Origin: DASXRA01 sp963737425 | GTDB lineage: Bacteria > Actinomycetota > Actinomycetes > Mycobacteriales > Jatrophihabitantaceae | Reading direction: 5' to 3' | Assembly: GCA_963737425.1 (NCBI GenBank) | Contig: CAVTSX010000010.1 | Location: 124,001-188,000 of the forward strand | Length of the DNA: 64,000 bases | In this document: positions 26,110 through 34,057 of the stretch, piece after piece | How positions within the stretch are numbered: the first letter of the stretch is position 1 | How the letters are laid out: the number at the start of each line of letters is the position of its first letter | Notes under the pieces: generated by a model | Databases searched by the model: none | The model's input: only the letters and a program-made list of their open reading frames with translations | Told to the model about the DNA's origin: nothing | Position numbers and translations under genes: made by a program

Positions 26110-26556
26110 GTGGCACGCAAGAGGGTCACCAAGCGAAGCGCCGAGTTGTGGCAGCTCATCCACGCAGCCGTTCTCGACGTCCACGACCGCAATATCGCGG
26201 TCCTCAGCTCGCAGGGGCTGACCGGCGGCGAGATCAAGTCGCTGGTCAAGCTCACACCCGGCGAGGGCGTGCCGATGCGCGCGCTGGCCGAGATGTGGCG
26301 CTCGGACGCATCGACCGTCACCTGGATGGTCGATCGCCTCGAAGACAAAGGCCTCGTCGAGCGACGCCCACTACCCGGCGATCGGCGGGTGCGCGTCGTC
26401 GCGCTCACTGCCGCCGGAGAGGCCGAACTCGCGGCGATTCGGGCCAGGCTCTACGAGCCGCCGGATTGGTGGGGCACGCTCGATTCGGCCGATCTCGACC
26501 AGGTCGGCCGACTCGCCGACCATATACGGGCCGCACGTGCCGCTGAGGCGCCCTGA
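26110..26556 (+). CDS. MarR-family transcriptional regulator
   Basis: A 148-residue winged-helix regulator. LTGGEIKSLVKL, MRALAEMWRSDASTVTWMVDRLEDKGLVERR and DRRVRVVALTAAGEAEL are the typical MarR DNA-recognition helix and wing. The start GTG 26110 (VARKRVTKR) gives the family length; the frame is open from 25966. It is divergent from the atypical SDR, and local autoregulation is probable. The inducer is unknown. Confidence 0.9.
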   Translation: MARKRVTKRSAELWQLIHAAVLDVHDRNIAVLSSQGLTGGEIKSLVKLTPGEGVPMRALAEMWRSDASTVTWMVDRLEDKGLVERRPLPGDRRVRVVALTAAGEAELAAIRARLYEPPDWWGTLDSADLDQVGRLADHIRAARAAEAP

Positions 26557-26707
26557 TCAGGGTGCCTGAGAGCCATTCGGCTCCGGTTGTGGCTGGCTGC
26601 GACCGGCCGAATGAGTCCGTACAATCAGGCGCCGGCTGGTGCCTACCGGCACACGACGAATCGGACGGTTTTCCGGTTCCTGGACACGATTGGGTAGCGT
26701 GCCTGCC

Positions 26708-27688
26708 GTGCCCGTACTAGTCAGCGGTTCTATTGCCTCCGATCACCTGATGCATTTTCCCGGCAAGTTCAGCGAGCAGCTGCTTGCCGAGCATCTGCAC
26801 AAGGTGTCTTTGTCGTTCTTGATCGACGATCTGGTCGTACGCCGCGGTGGCGTGGCGCCCAATATCGCCTTCGGCATGGCTCAGCTCGGTGAGTCACCGG
26901 TGCTGATCGGCGCCGCCGGCCACGACTTCGGCGAGTACCGCTCATGGCTCGAGGGCAACGGGGTCGACTGCGAGTCGGTCTACATCTCGGCCGACCATCA
27001 CACCGCCCGCTTCGTGTGCACGACCGACGAGGAGATGTGCCAGATCGCCTCGTTCTACGCCGGGGCGATGAGTGAAGCCCGAAACATCGAGCTTCGGCCC
27101 GCCGTCGAGCGCGCCGGCGTCGACCTGGTTCTGATCAGTGCGGACGACCCTGCGGCGATGACCCGGCACAGCGCCGAATGCCGCGAGCACGGCTACCGGT
27201 TCGCCGCCGACCCGTCCCAGCAGATCGCGCGGATGAGCGGTGACGAGCTCCGCGATCTCATCGACGGCGCGAGCCTGCTGTTCACCAACGACTACGAGAA
27301 GAGCCTGCTGGAATCCAAGACGGGCCTGTCCGCGGGCGAGGTACTCGCGCGCGTGGAGGTCCAGGTGACGACTCTCGGTTCGAAGGGGGTCGAGATCCGC
27401 GGGCGCGACATGCCGACCGTGAACGTGCCGGTCGCCCGCGAGCACGCCAAGGTCGACCCGACCGGTGTCGGCGATGGCTTCCGCGCCGGTTTCCTCGCCG
27501 CGCGCGCCTGGGGGCTGGAATGGGAGCGTGCGGCTCAGGTCGGCTGTCTGCTCGCCACCCTCGTGCTCGAAACGGCCGGTGGCCAGGAGTACGAGGTCAA
27601 GAAGGCCGATTTCGTCGAGCGGCTCGCGGAGTCTTACGGCGACGAGGTCGCCGCCGACGTCCTGCCGCACCTGGCCAACATCGACTGA
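26708..27688 (+). CDS. adoK: Adenosine kinase, PfkB family
   Basis: A 326-residue PfkB-family sugar/nucleoside kinase that closely follows the M. tuberculosis AdoK pattern: GSIASDHLMHFPGKFSEQ, HLHKVSLSFLIDDLV, FYAGAMSEARNIEL, ADPSQQIARMSG and the catalytic DPTGVGDGFRAGF. The expected role is phosphorylation of adenosine to AMP in purine salvage. GTG 26708 matches the M. tuberculosis start. It sits between MarR and the convergent PemK gene, as adoK sits near asnB in mycobacteria. Confidence 0.93.
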   Translation: MPVLVSGSIASDHLMHFPGKFSEQLLAEHLHKVSLSFLIDDLVVRRGGVAPNIAFGMAQLGESPVLIGAAGHDFGEYRSWLEGNGVDCESVYISADHHTARFVCTTDEEMCQIASFYAGAMSEARNIELRPAVERAGVDLVLISADDPAAMTRHSAECREHGYRFAADPSQQIARMSGDELRDLIDGASLLFTNDYEKSLLESKTGLSAGEVLARVEVQVTTLGSKGVEIRGRDMPTVNVPVAREHAKVDPTGVGDGFRAGFLAARAWGLEWERAAQVGCLLATLVLETAGGQEYEVKKADFVERLAESYGDEVAADVLPHLANID

Positions 27689-27720
27689 GGCATTTCCGCG
27701 GCGGGCGAGGGCCAACCCGC

Positions 27721-28134
27721 CTAGACGTCCCACCGGTTGGTGGCCCGCACGGCTTGGGCGACGTCGTCGAAGCGGCGCCGGTCGAGTGCGGCTCCCTCGC
27801 GCCGCACCGCGTGCGGGTCGATCTGCAGGATGCGATCCACCCGCACTTCGCTGGGGCGGCCCTGCCTGTCCCAGTCACCCGAGCCGATATCGATCCAGTG
27901 CCGGCCGTGCCGGGTTTCGTCCGCGGCATCGCGATCATGGTCCTTGCTGGTCAGCATCAGCGCGAGCAGTAGTGGGCCGTGGTGGCCGATGACGAGCACG
28001 GGACGGTCCTTGCCCTGCGCGGGGTCGTCTTCGAACGGGACCCACGTCCAGACGACCTCGCCGGGGTCGGCGTCGCCGTCGGGGTGCGGGGCATAGACGA
28101 GGGTGGCCACGCCGGTGAAGTCGCCGGCGTACAT
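27721..28134 (-). CDS. PemK/MazF-like protein without a visible antitoxin
   Basis: A 137-residue protein with a PemK/MazF-like core: GEVVWTWVPFEDDPAQGKDRPVLVI, LLLALMLTSKDHD and SEVRVDRILQID. Toxins of this fold are ribosome-independent RNases, but no antitoxin gene is adjacent. Its ATG 28134 directly abuts the asnB TAG, so it looks like the second gene of an asnB operon. A housekeeping role is as likely as toxin activity. Confidence 0.75.
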   Translation of the reverse strand: MYAGDFTGVATLVYAPHPDGDADPGEVVWTWVPFEDDPAQGKDRPVLVIGHHGPLLLALMLTSKDHDRDAADETRHGRHWIDIGSGDWDRQGRPSEVRVDRILQIDPHAVRREGAALDRRRFDDVAQAVRATNRWDV

Positions 28135-30036
28135 CTAGAGCCGAACTGGGTAGACCGGCTCGGGAATCTCCGGATGGATGCGGTCCTCGACGAAGATCCC
28201 GTGCCAGATCAGGAAGACGAGTACTGTCCAGATCTTGCGCGAATAGTCGATCTTGGCCTCGCGATGGGCATCGAGCAGGCGCAGCGCGGCGTCGCGATCG
28301 ATGAGGTCGTCCGCCTGGGATTCGGTGATGATCGCCCGCGCCCAGTCATACATCTCATCGCGCAGCCAGTGTCGGATCGGCACGGGGAAGCCGAGCTTGG
28401 CCCGGTTGAGCACGTGCGGGGGGACGACGTCTTCCAGCGCACGACGCAGCGCGTACTTCGTCGTCTCCTTGGTGATCTTCTCGCGTGTCGGGATCGACGA
28501 CCCGACGCCGAACACCTCGACATCAAGGAATGGCACGCGCAGTTCGAGGGAATTGGCCATCGTCATCTTGTCGGCCTTGACGAGGATGTCGCCGCGCAGC
28601 CAGGTGAACAGGTCGACGTACTGCATCCGCGTCGAGTCGTCGAGATGCGTGGTGGCGCGATACAGCGGCGCGGTCACGTCCATGTAGGACACGGCCGGAT
28701 CGAAGGTGCGCAGCAGCCCCTTCATCTCATCAGGACGGAAGATGCGCGCGTTGCCGTAGTAGCGCTCCTCGATGCCGATCGACGCCCGCCGCAGCAGGTC
28801 CTTGCCGCGCATGCCCGCGGGCAGTTGCTCGCCGATGCGGCCCAGGCCACGGCGAAGCGGCTTCGGCGTGCGCTCGAACGCGCGCAGGCTGATCGGCTCG
28901 CGGTAGATGGTGTAACCGCCGAACAGCTCGTCGGCGCCCTCACCGGACAGGACGACCTTGACGTGATTGCGCGCCTCGCGGGCGATGAAGTACAGCGGTA
29001 CGAGCGCCGGGTCGGCGACCGGATCGTCGAGGTACCAGACGATGAGCGGCAGCGTGTCCATCATCTCCTGCGGGCTGACCACCTTGGTGATGTGCTCGAC
29101 GCCGATCGCGGCGGCCGACTCGGCGGCGACGTCGATCTCGGAGAAGCCCTCGCGCTCGAAGCCGGTCGTGAACGTCAGCAGCTTCGGGTTGTGTCGTTTC
29201 GCCAATGCGGCAATGGCCGTGGAGTCGATGCCGCCGGACAGGAACGAGCCGACCGTGACGTCGGCGCGCATGTGCTTCTCGACGGAGTCCTCGAGCACCT
29301 CGGTGATCTCGCGGTAGAGCTTCTCCGGTTCGTCGACCTGCCGGATCGCGAAGTCGGGATGGAAATAGCGGCGGAACTTCGGTTGCTCGCCGGGCCGCAT
29401 GGTGAAGTACGTCCCGGACTCGACGCGACGGATCCGCCTATGCATCGACGCGGGCTCGGGAACGTACTGCAAAGTCAGGTAGTGCTGCAGCGCCTCGGTG
29501 TCGACAGCGGCCGACGTTTCGTCTGTTGCGACGTGCAGCAGCGACTTCTTCTCGCTGGCGAAGAACGCGCCGCGCTCGTCGAGGTACGAGTACAGCGGCT
29601 TGATCCCGAACCAGTCGCGCGCGCCGAAAAGCACACGCTCCTGGGAATCCCAGATCAGGAAGGAAAACATGCCGCGCAGTTCGCGGACCACCTTCTCGCC
29701 GAGATAGTGGTAGCCGGCGACGATCGCCTCACCGTCTCCGTCGGTCTCGAACATCGCGCCGAAATCACGGGCGAGCCGCTCACGTAACTCGATGTAGTTG
29801 TAGATCTCGCCGTTGAAGATCAGGTGGTAGCGGCCGCTCAGGTAGGGGAGTGGCTGGTGGGAGAGGTCGATGTCGATGATCGACAGACGCCGAAAGCCGA
29901 TGACCACGTCGTCGTCGGACCACACGCCGCCTTCGTCGGGGCCGCGATGGCGCATACATGCGAGCGAACCGTCCACGTCGGCCTTGACGCTCGCGGCATT
30001 GCCATCAGCGGAGAGGAATCCGATCAGCCCACACAC
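28135..30036 (-). CDS. asnB: Asparagine synthase, glutamine-hydrolysing
   Basis: A 633-residue two-domain enzyme. The N-terminal class II glutaminase has the nucleophile Cys2 (MCGLIGF), MRHRGPDEGG and NGEIYNYIELR. The C-terminal ATP-dependent synthetase has FLSGGIDSTAIAA, the PP-loop, and LSGEGADELFGGY. It amidates aspartate with ammonia channelled from glutamine. The homologue is Rv2201. A PemK-like gene follows without a gap. Some paralogues act in lipid or cell-wall amidation, but context here favours a housekeeping AsnB. Confidence 0.94.
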   Translation of the reverse strand: MCGLIGFLSADGNAASVKADVDGSLACMRHRGPDEGGVWSDDDVVIGFRRLSIIDIDLSHQPLPYLSGRYHLIFNGEIYNYIELRERLARDFGAMFETDGDGEAIVAGYHYLGEKVVRELRGMFSFLIWDSQERVLFGARDWFGIKPLYSYLDERGAFFASEKKSLLHVATDETSAAVDTEALQHYLTLQYVPEPASMHRRIRRVESGTYFTMRPGEQPKFRRYFHPDFAIRQVDEPEKLYREITEVLEDSVEKHMRADVTVGSFLSGGIDSTAIAALAKRHNPKLLTFTTGFEREGFSEIDVAAESAAAIGVEHITKVVSPQEMMDTLPLIVWYLDDPVADPALVPLYFIAREARNHVKVVLSGEGADELFGGYTIYREPISLRAFERTPKPLRRGLGRIGEQLPAGMRGKDLLRRASIGIEERYYGNARIFRPDEMKGLLRTFDPAVSYMDVTAPLYRATTHLDDSTRMQYVDLFTWLRGDILVKADKMTMANSLELRVPFLDVEVFGVGSSIPTREKITKETTKYALRRALEDVVPPHVLNRAKLGFPVPIRHWLRDEMYDWARAIITESQADDLIDRDAALRLLDAHREAKIDYSRKIWTVLVFLIWHGIFVEDRIHPEIPEPVYPVRL

Positions 30037-30139
30037 GCGGCCAAGTATCCCCGACGGGCGGGGGACCTCTGTAACGCACCACGCCGCCGCGCGTTTCCGC
30101 TAGGTGACGAGCTATGACAAGGCGGGTGGCGGCGCGCGC

Positions 30140-30361
30140 TCAGTGCAGGCGGCGGACGGTGAAGGCCGGAGTGCCGTCCGGCGCCACCGATTCGGCGACG
30201 TTCTCGTGGCCGCGCATCCGGCACCAGGCCGCGATATCGGGGCGGGCGGCCGGGTCGTCGGCCTCGACGGTGATCGTCTCGCCGACGGCGACGTCGGCGA
30301 TGTGCCGTGCCAGGTCGAGGATCGGCAGCGGGCACCGCCGTCCGCGGCAGTCCAGCGTCAC
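30140..30361 (-). CDS. TusA-family sulfur carrier
   Basis: A 73-residue TusA/SirA-like protein. The N-terminal motif LDCRGRRCPLPIL carries the sulfur-accepting Cys in CPLP; the C-terminal strand has TPAFTVRRLH. GTG 30361 overlaps the TGA of the cysteine-desulfurase-like gene (GTGA), so the two are coupled. It is expected to receive persulfide sulfur, but its partner lacks the PLP lysine. Some actinobacteria carry the two as one fused protein. Confidence 0.85.
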   Translation of the reverse strand: MTLDCRGRRCPLPILDLARHIADVAVGETITVEADDPAARPDIAAWCRMRGHENVAESVAPDGTPAFTVRRLH

Positions 30362-31494
30362 AGGCCGGCCGCGCCGAGTTCGGCGCGGACATCGGCCACG
30401 ACGCCCGGCAGGACCTCGAGGAACTGCGTGACCTCCGCCTCGGTCGTGGCGTGATGCAGCGAGACCCGGATGTTGCCCGAAGTGAGGGCGCCCATCGCGA
30501 CGAGCACGTGTGAGGGCTCGAGCGTGGACGAGGTGCACGAGGATCCCGACGAGACGGCGAATCCGCGGCGGTCCAGACCGGTGAGGAGCACCTCGCCGTC
30601 CACGTACAGGCAGGAGAACGTGACGATGTGGGGGAGTCGGCGCACCGGATCACCGAGTACCTCGACGTCGGGCACGGTCGCGGCAACTGTGGTGCGGATG
30701 CGGTCGACCAAGGCCGCCAACCGTGCCGCTTCGGCGGCTTGGGCAGCGCGAACGGCACGCAGCGACGCCGCGGCGGCCACCACTGCCGCGACGTCGGGGA
30801 CGCCCGGGATGCGCCCCGATTCGCGATCGTCTGCCGGGTAGGGCGATGTCCAGCGGGTCGCGGCGCGCACCACGAGCACCCCGACGCCCGGCGGTCCACC
30901 CCAGGTGCGGGCGTCCGCCGCCAGCACGGACCACCCGCTGGGTACGTCGGCATGGCCGAGCGTCTGGGTGGCGTCGACGACGAGCGGCACCTCCGGCAGC
31001 GCGGCGGCGATCTCGCCGACCGGCTGGATCGTGCCGACCTCGTGATTGGCGGCCTGAATGGCGGCGGCCGCGACTCCCGGCCGAGCGGCCGCGTCGACGA
31101 ACTCGCCGGCGTCGACCCGCCCGAGGTGGTCGACGGCGATGGACTGGGCGTGTCCGCCTGCGGTGACGTGCGCTTCGGCGGCGTGCAGCAGCGCGGAGTG
31201 CTCGACGGCGGAGTGCACGAAGACCTGGCCCCGCCGCCGGTTCGCGGCGAGAGTGCCCAGCGCCGCGGCGTGCAGTGCCTGGGTCCCGTTGGCGGTGAAG
31301 CTCACCTCGTCCGGACGCGAGCCGACCGATTCCGCGACCGATTCGCGGGCGGCGTCGAGCAGCAGGCGGGCGCGGCGCCCTGCCCCGTAGAGCCGTCCGG
31401 GATCAGCCCAACCGTCGTCGAGTGCGGCGAGCAGGGCCTCGCGCGCCACAGGATGCAGCGGTACGGCGGAGGCGGCATCCAGGTAGCCGGGCAC
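30358..31494 (-). CDS. Cysteine desulfurase-like protein lacking the PLP lysine
   Basis: A 378-residue class V aminotransferase fold of NifS/IscS type. Several active-site residues are kept: SAVEHSALL (His), NHEVGTIQP, VDATQTLGH (Asp and Gln for PLP) and the mobile Cys loop SSGSSCTSSTLEPSHV. At the place of the lysine that forms the PLP aldimine (usually SGHK-x-GGPKG) it reads ADARTWGGPPGVG, so the lysine is Thr. The reading frame is clean there. It may bind PLP non-covalently, act on persulfide only, or be a scaffold for TusA. GTG 31494 is the best start but has a weak ribosome site. Confidence 0.85.
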   Translation of the reverse strand: MPGYLDAASAVPLHPVAREALLAALDDGWADPGRLYGAGRRARLLLDAARESVAESVGSRPDEVSFTANGTQALHAAALGTLAANRRRGQVFVHSAVEHSALLHAAEAHVTAGGHAQSIAVDHLGRVDAGEFVDAAARPGVAAAAIQAANHEVGTIQPVGEIAAALPEVPLVVDATQTLGHADVPSGWSVLAADARTWGGPPGVGVLVVRAATRWTSPYPADDRESGRIPGVPDVAAVVAAAASLRAVRAAQAAEAARLAALVDRIRTTVAATVPDVEVLGDPVRRLPHIVTFSCLYVDGEVLLTGLDRRGFAVSSGSSCTSSTLEPSHVLVAMGALTSGNIRVSLHHATTEAEVTQFLEVLPGVVADVRAELGAAGL

Positions 31495-31516
31495 GACATC
31501 ACGGTAGCCACCTTCC

Positions 31517-31553
31517 GGCCCGCGCGGATCCAGCTTCGGGCCCGCGCGGATCC
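31517..31553. repeat. Direct repeat in the divergent region before ctaC
   Basis: The 15-mer GGCCCGCGCGGATCC occurs twice with a 22-bp period, in the 181-bp divergent region between the desulfurase-like gene and ctaC. It may be a regulatory pair of sites or simple duplication. Nothing else in this gap is recognisable. Confidence 0.7.
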
Positions 31554-31675
31554 TGGGAATGCCACGCGCCGATCTCCGGCTGAGCGGGCACCCCTCGCCG
31601 GTCCGAGCCAGGTGGTCCAGTACGCTCCGAACGGTCCCTAAAGGGGCCCACGAACCGCGTGGAGAGGTGGTCCCG

Positions 31676-32608
31676 GTGCAACGCAGGCGATTGGCTCGCG
31701 TCACCCGCCTCGGCCTGCTCACTGCGTCGCTCTCCTTGCTGCTGACCGGATGCTCGTCCAGCGATGTCGAGAAGAAACTCCGGTTCGGGTGGCCCACCGG
31801 CGTCACCAAGCAGGCCGAGAAGATGCGCGTGCTGTGGACGTGGTCGTCGGTCACCGCGCTCATCGTCGGCATCCTGGTGTGGGGGCTGATCTTCTGGGCG
31901 TGCGGCCGCTACTACCGGCGCCACTCCACTACCGAGCTGCCCAAGCAGACCAAGTACAACTTGCCGCTGGAGTGGGCGTACACGATCACGCCGTTCGTGA
32001 TCATCGCCGGCCTCTTCTACTACACGGTCGTCACCGAGAACTACGTCGACAAGCGGACGAAGAACCCGGACGTCACCGTCACGGTCGATGCGTTCAAGTG
32101 GAACTGGCAGTTCGAATACGACCAGAACCACGGCACCGCTACCAACTTCCCGGGCGCGACGCCGCCGCAGGCATTGTCGACCGTCGGATCGTCCACCGAG
32201 ATCCCGATCCTGGTATTGCCACGCGGCGAGACGGTCCGCTTCATCGAGCACTCTGAAGACGTAATCCACTCCTTCTGGGTGCCAGAGTTCCTGTTCAAGC
32301 GAGACATCCTCCCGTTCGGCACCGCCAGCACGAGCCGCGACAACCAGTTCGAGATCACAGCGACCTCGAACGGGCACTTCGTGGGTCGCTGCGCCGAGCT
32401 GTGCGGCACTTATCACTCGCAGATGAACTTCGAGGTTCGCGTTGTCGATCCGGACAAGTTCGTGCAGTACCTCGATGCGCTCGGAGCACTCGGTCCGGCC
32501 GACCCGGCACGCCAGGCGCGTGCGCTGCAGGCGATCGGCGAGGCTCCCTACGCGACGACGACCCACCCGTTCAACACAAACCGCTCCGCCCGGCAAGCGT
32601 CGAATTAG
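31676..32608 (+). CDS. ctaC: Cytochrome c oxidase subunit II
   Basis: A 310-residue lipoprotein-type subunit II. A signal peptide ends in LLTGC; two membrane helices follow (about 45-70 and 95-120); the periplasmic cupredoxin domain has the CuA site GRCAELCGTYHSQM with the preceding HSFWVPEF. It accepts electrons from the c-type cytochrome domain of QcrC in the actinobacterial bcc-aa3 supercomplex. GTG 31676 has GGAGAG nine bases away. ctaF follows eight bases on. Confidence 0.95.
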   Translation: MQRRRLARVTRLGLLTASLSLLLTGCSSSDVEKKLRFGWPTGVTKQAEKMRVLWTWSSVTALIVGILVWGLIFWACGRYYRRHSTTELPKQTKYNLPLEWAYTITPFVIIAGLFYYTVVTENYVDKRTKNPDVTVTVDAFKWNWQFEYDQNHGTATNFPGATPPQALSTVGSSTEIPILVLPRGETVRFIEHSEDVIHSFWVPEFLFKRDILPFGTASTSRDNQFEITATSNGHFVGRCAELCGTYHSQMNFEVRVVDPDKFVQYLDALGALGPADPARQARALQAIGEAPYATTTHPFNTNRSARQASN

Positions 32609-32616
32609 GACCTGCG

Positions 32617-33039
32617 ATGAAGATCGAGGCACGTGTCTTCCTGTTCATAGCAGTGTTCTGCTGGGTGATGGCGGCCGTGTACGGGTTCTGGTCGAACAAG
32701 ACCGACGGACACATCGAGGTCGCCGGGCTTGCCGCCCTGATCCTGTCCGGTGGGCTGTGCAGCATCGCCGGTTCGTTCTTCTGGTTCGTCTCCCGCCGGA
32801 TCGATCCGCGTCCGGAGGACCGCCCGGACGCCGAGATCGCCGAAGGTGCCGGTGAACTCGGCTTCTTCAGCCCGGGAAGCTACTGGCCGCTCGGCATTGG
32901 GCTGGCGGCCACGCTGGCTGCCACCGCGATGGCGTTCATGCAGATCTGGCTGCTGTTCATTGCGCTGGCCGGCATACTGGCCACGGTGGGTGGGTTGCTG
33001 TTCGAGTACTACGTCGGCGGCCGCAAGCCCCTCTCCTGA
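32617..33039 (+). CDS. ctaF: Cytochrome c oxidase subunit IV
   Basis: A 140-residue four-helix membrane protein of the actinobacterial CtaF type. MKIEARVFLFIAVFCW, AVYGFWS and GFFSPGSYWPL are characteristic. It is a structural subunit of the aa3 oxidase. It follows ctaC by eight bases. The stop is followed 13 bases later by a long-hairpin repeat (33053), which may act as the transcript end. Confidence 0.93.
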   Translation: MKIEARVFLFIAVFCWVMAAVYGFWSNKTDGHIEVAGLAALILSGGLCSIAGSFFWFVSRRIDPRPEDRPDAEIAEGAGELGFFSPGSYWPLGIGLAATLAATAMAFMQIWLLFIALAGILATVGGLLFEYYVGGRKPLS

Positions 33040-33052
33040 GCTGGTCCAATCA

Positions 33053-33150
33053 GTTGAGTGGTGCGTTTCGCTTCGAGTGGCGCGCTGTAACGCACCACTG
33101 AACAGATAACGCACCACTCAACAGACAACGCACCATTGAACAGATAACGC
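33053..33150. repeat. Long-hairpin intergenic repeat, copy 1
   Basis: Outer arms GTTGAGTGGTGCGTT and AACGCACCACTCAAC are perfect complements. Inside lie degraded inner arms (CGAGTGGCGCGCTG, AACGCACCACTG). Further degenerate copies of AACGCACCA continue to 33150. The layout matches a second copy at 46705. It lies just after ctaF and before the convergent isochorismatase-like gene. No coding potential is seen. Confidence 0.9.
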
Positions 33151-33206
33151 GGGCCGTGGCCGCACTCGTGGAGCGCGCGATCAACACGCGGGTCCTTAAG
33201 CAAATC

Positions 33207-33758
33207 TCAGCCGAAGTTGACCGAATCCGTGCTGACCGTTCCGGCGTTACGCCCGGGAGCGGTGTGATCCTGCCAGTACAGATTCGTGTGGTCGATGACC
33301 TTGTCGGGGGTGGGGGCGCCCCACTGGGTGAGGTCCTCGGTGGTGTGGGCATCGCTGACGAGCGTCGCGTCGTAGCCCCGCACGATCGCTCCGTGCAGCG
33401 TCGACCGGATGCATGCGTCGGTCTGCGCCCCGGCGACGATCAGCCGACCTACCTTGCGCTGCGCGAGGACGGCCTCGAGGTCGGTGTCGTCGAAGGAGTC
33501 GCCGTAGCGCTTGTGGACTACGGGCTCGGAATCTTGTCGACTGAGCTCGGCGACGTAGTGCCAGCCGTCGCTGCCTTCGGGCATGTCGTCGGAGGAGTGC
33601 TGCACCCACACGATGGGCACGTTCTCGGCCCTGGCTTTGTCGACCAGGACGGCGATATTGGCGATGATGCCGTCGCGGTTGTGTGTGCCGGCCATGACGC
33701 CGTACTGGACGTCGACGACGAGCAGCGCGGTATTCGGGCGTTCGGTCAGGGTGGTCAT
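33207..33758 (-). CDS. Isochorismatase-family cysteine hydrolase
   Basis: A 183-residue alpha/beta hydrolase of the isochorismatase/nicotinamidase superfamily. The expected catalytic triad is present: Asp in LLVVDVQ, Lys in VVHKRYGDSF and Cys in AGAQTDACIRSTLHGA. ATG 33758 has GAAGGAG upstream. The natural substrate (amide or enol ether) cannot be read from sequence. It is a single gene beside the cytochrome cluster with no pathway partners, possibly a later insertion into the conserved order. Confidence 0.9.
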   Translation of the reverse strand: MTTLTERPNTALLVVDVQYGVMAGTHNRDGIIANIAVLVDKARAENVPIVWVQHSSDDMPEGSDGWHYVAELSRQDSEPVVHKRYGDSFDDTDLEAVLAQRKVGRLIVAGAQTDACIRSTLHGAIVRGYDATLVSDAHTTEDLTQWGAPTPDKVIDHTNLYWQDHTAPGRNAGTVSTDSVNFG

Positions 33759-33985
33759 GACGCTCCTTCGCGTTCTTGGTCGTGCGTACACGCACGCTAT
33801 GCCCGGCCGCTGACAGCCGTGCAGTGTGCCATCCGTCCTGGCCAGCCCGGGAGTTACCCACGGGCCCCAACCGGGTCTTCCCTACGGAGTCGGTGCGTTC
33901 GGCGGGGCGCCGGGCCAGCCATGGCGTCGTGGCCAGGGTCGACCTGTGTCGGCGTGACCAGCGCGACAAGGCGAAGGCAGGTACA

Positions 33986-34025
33986 ACAGCGCCCTCCCCG
34001 CTGGCAACGGCAGGGAGGGCGCTGT
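33986..34025 (-). terminator. Probable terminator of the ctaE-qcrCAB operon
   Basis: A perfect 13-bp stem, ACAGCGCCCTCCC with GGGAGGGCGCTGT, encloses a 14-base loop 33 bases after the qcrB stop on the minus strand. The T tract behind it is weak. The rest of the 299-bp gap (33759-34057) shows no gene or other signal. Confidence 0.75.
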
Positions 34026-34057
34026 GCTTGCGCCCGGGCGGGCGCAGCGGTTACGAA

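Noticed and set aside
27979..29787. A 602-residue plus-strand open frame.
   Set aside because: It is antisense to asnB and its composition is typical of a mirror frame.
30073..30082. A single AACGCACCAC upstream of asnB, matching the core of the long-hairpin repeat.
   Set aside because: It is only ten bases with no inverted partner. A chance match on either strand of a 64-kb window is quite possible.
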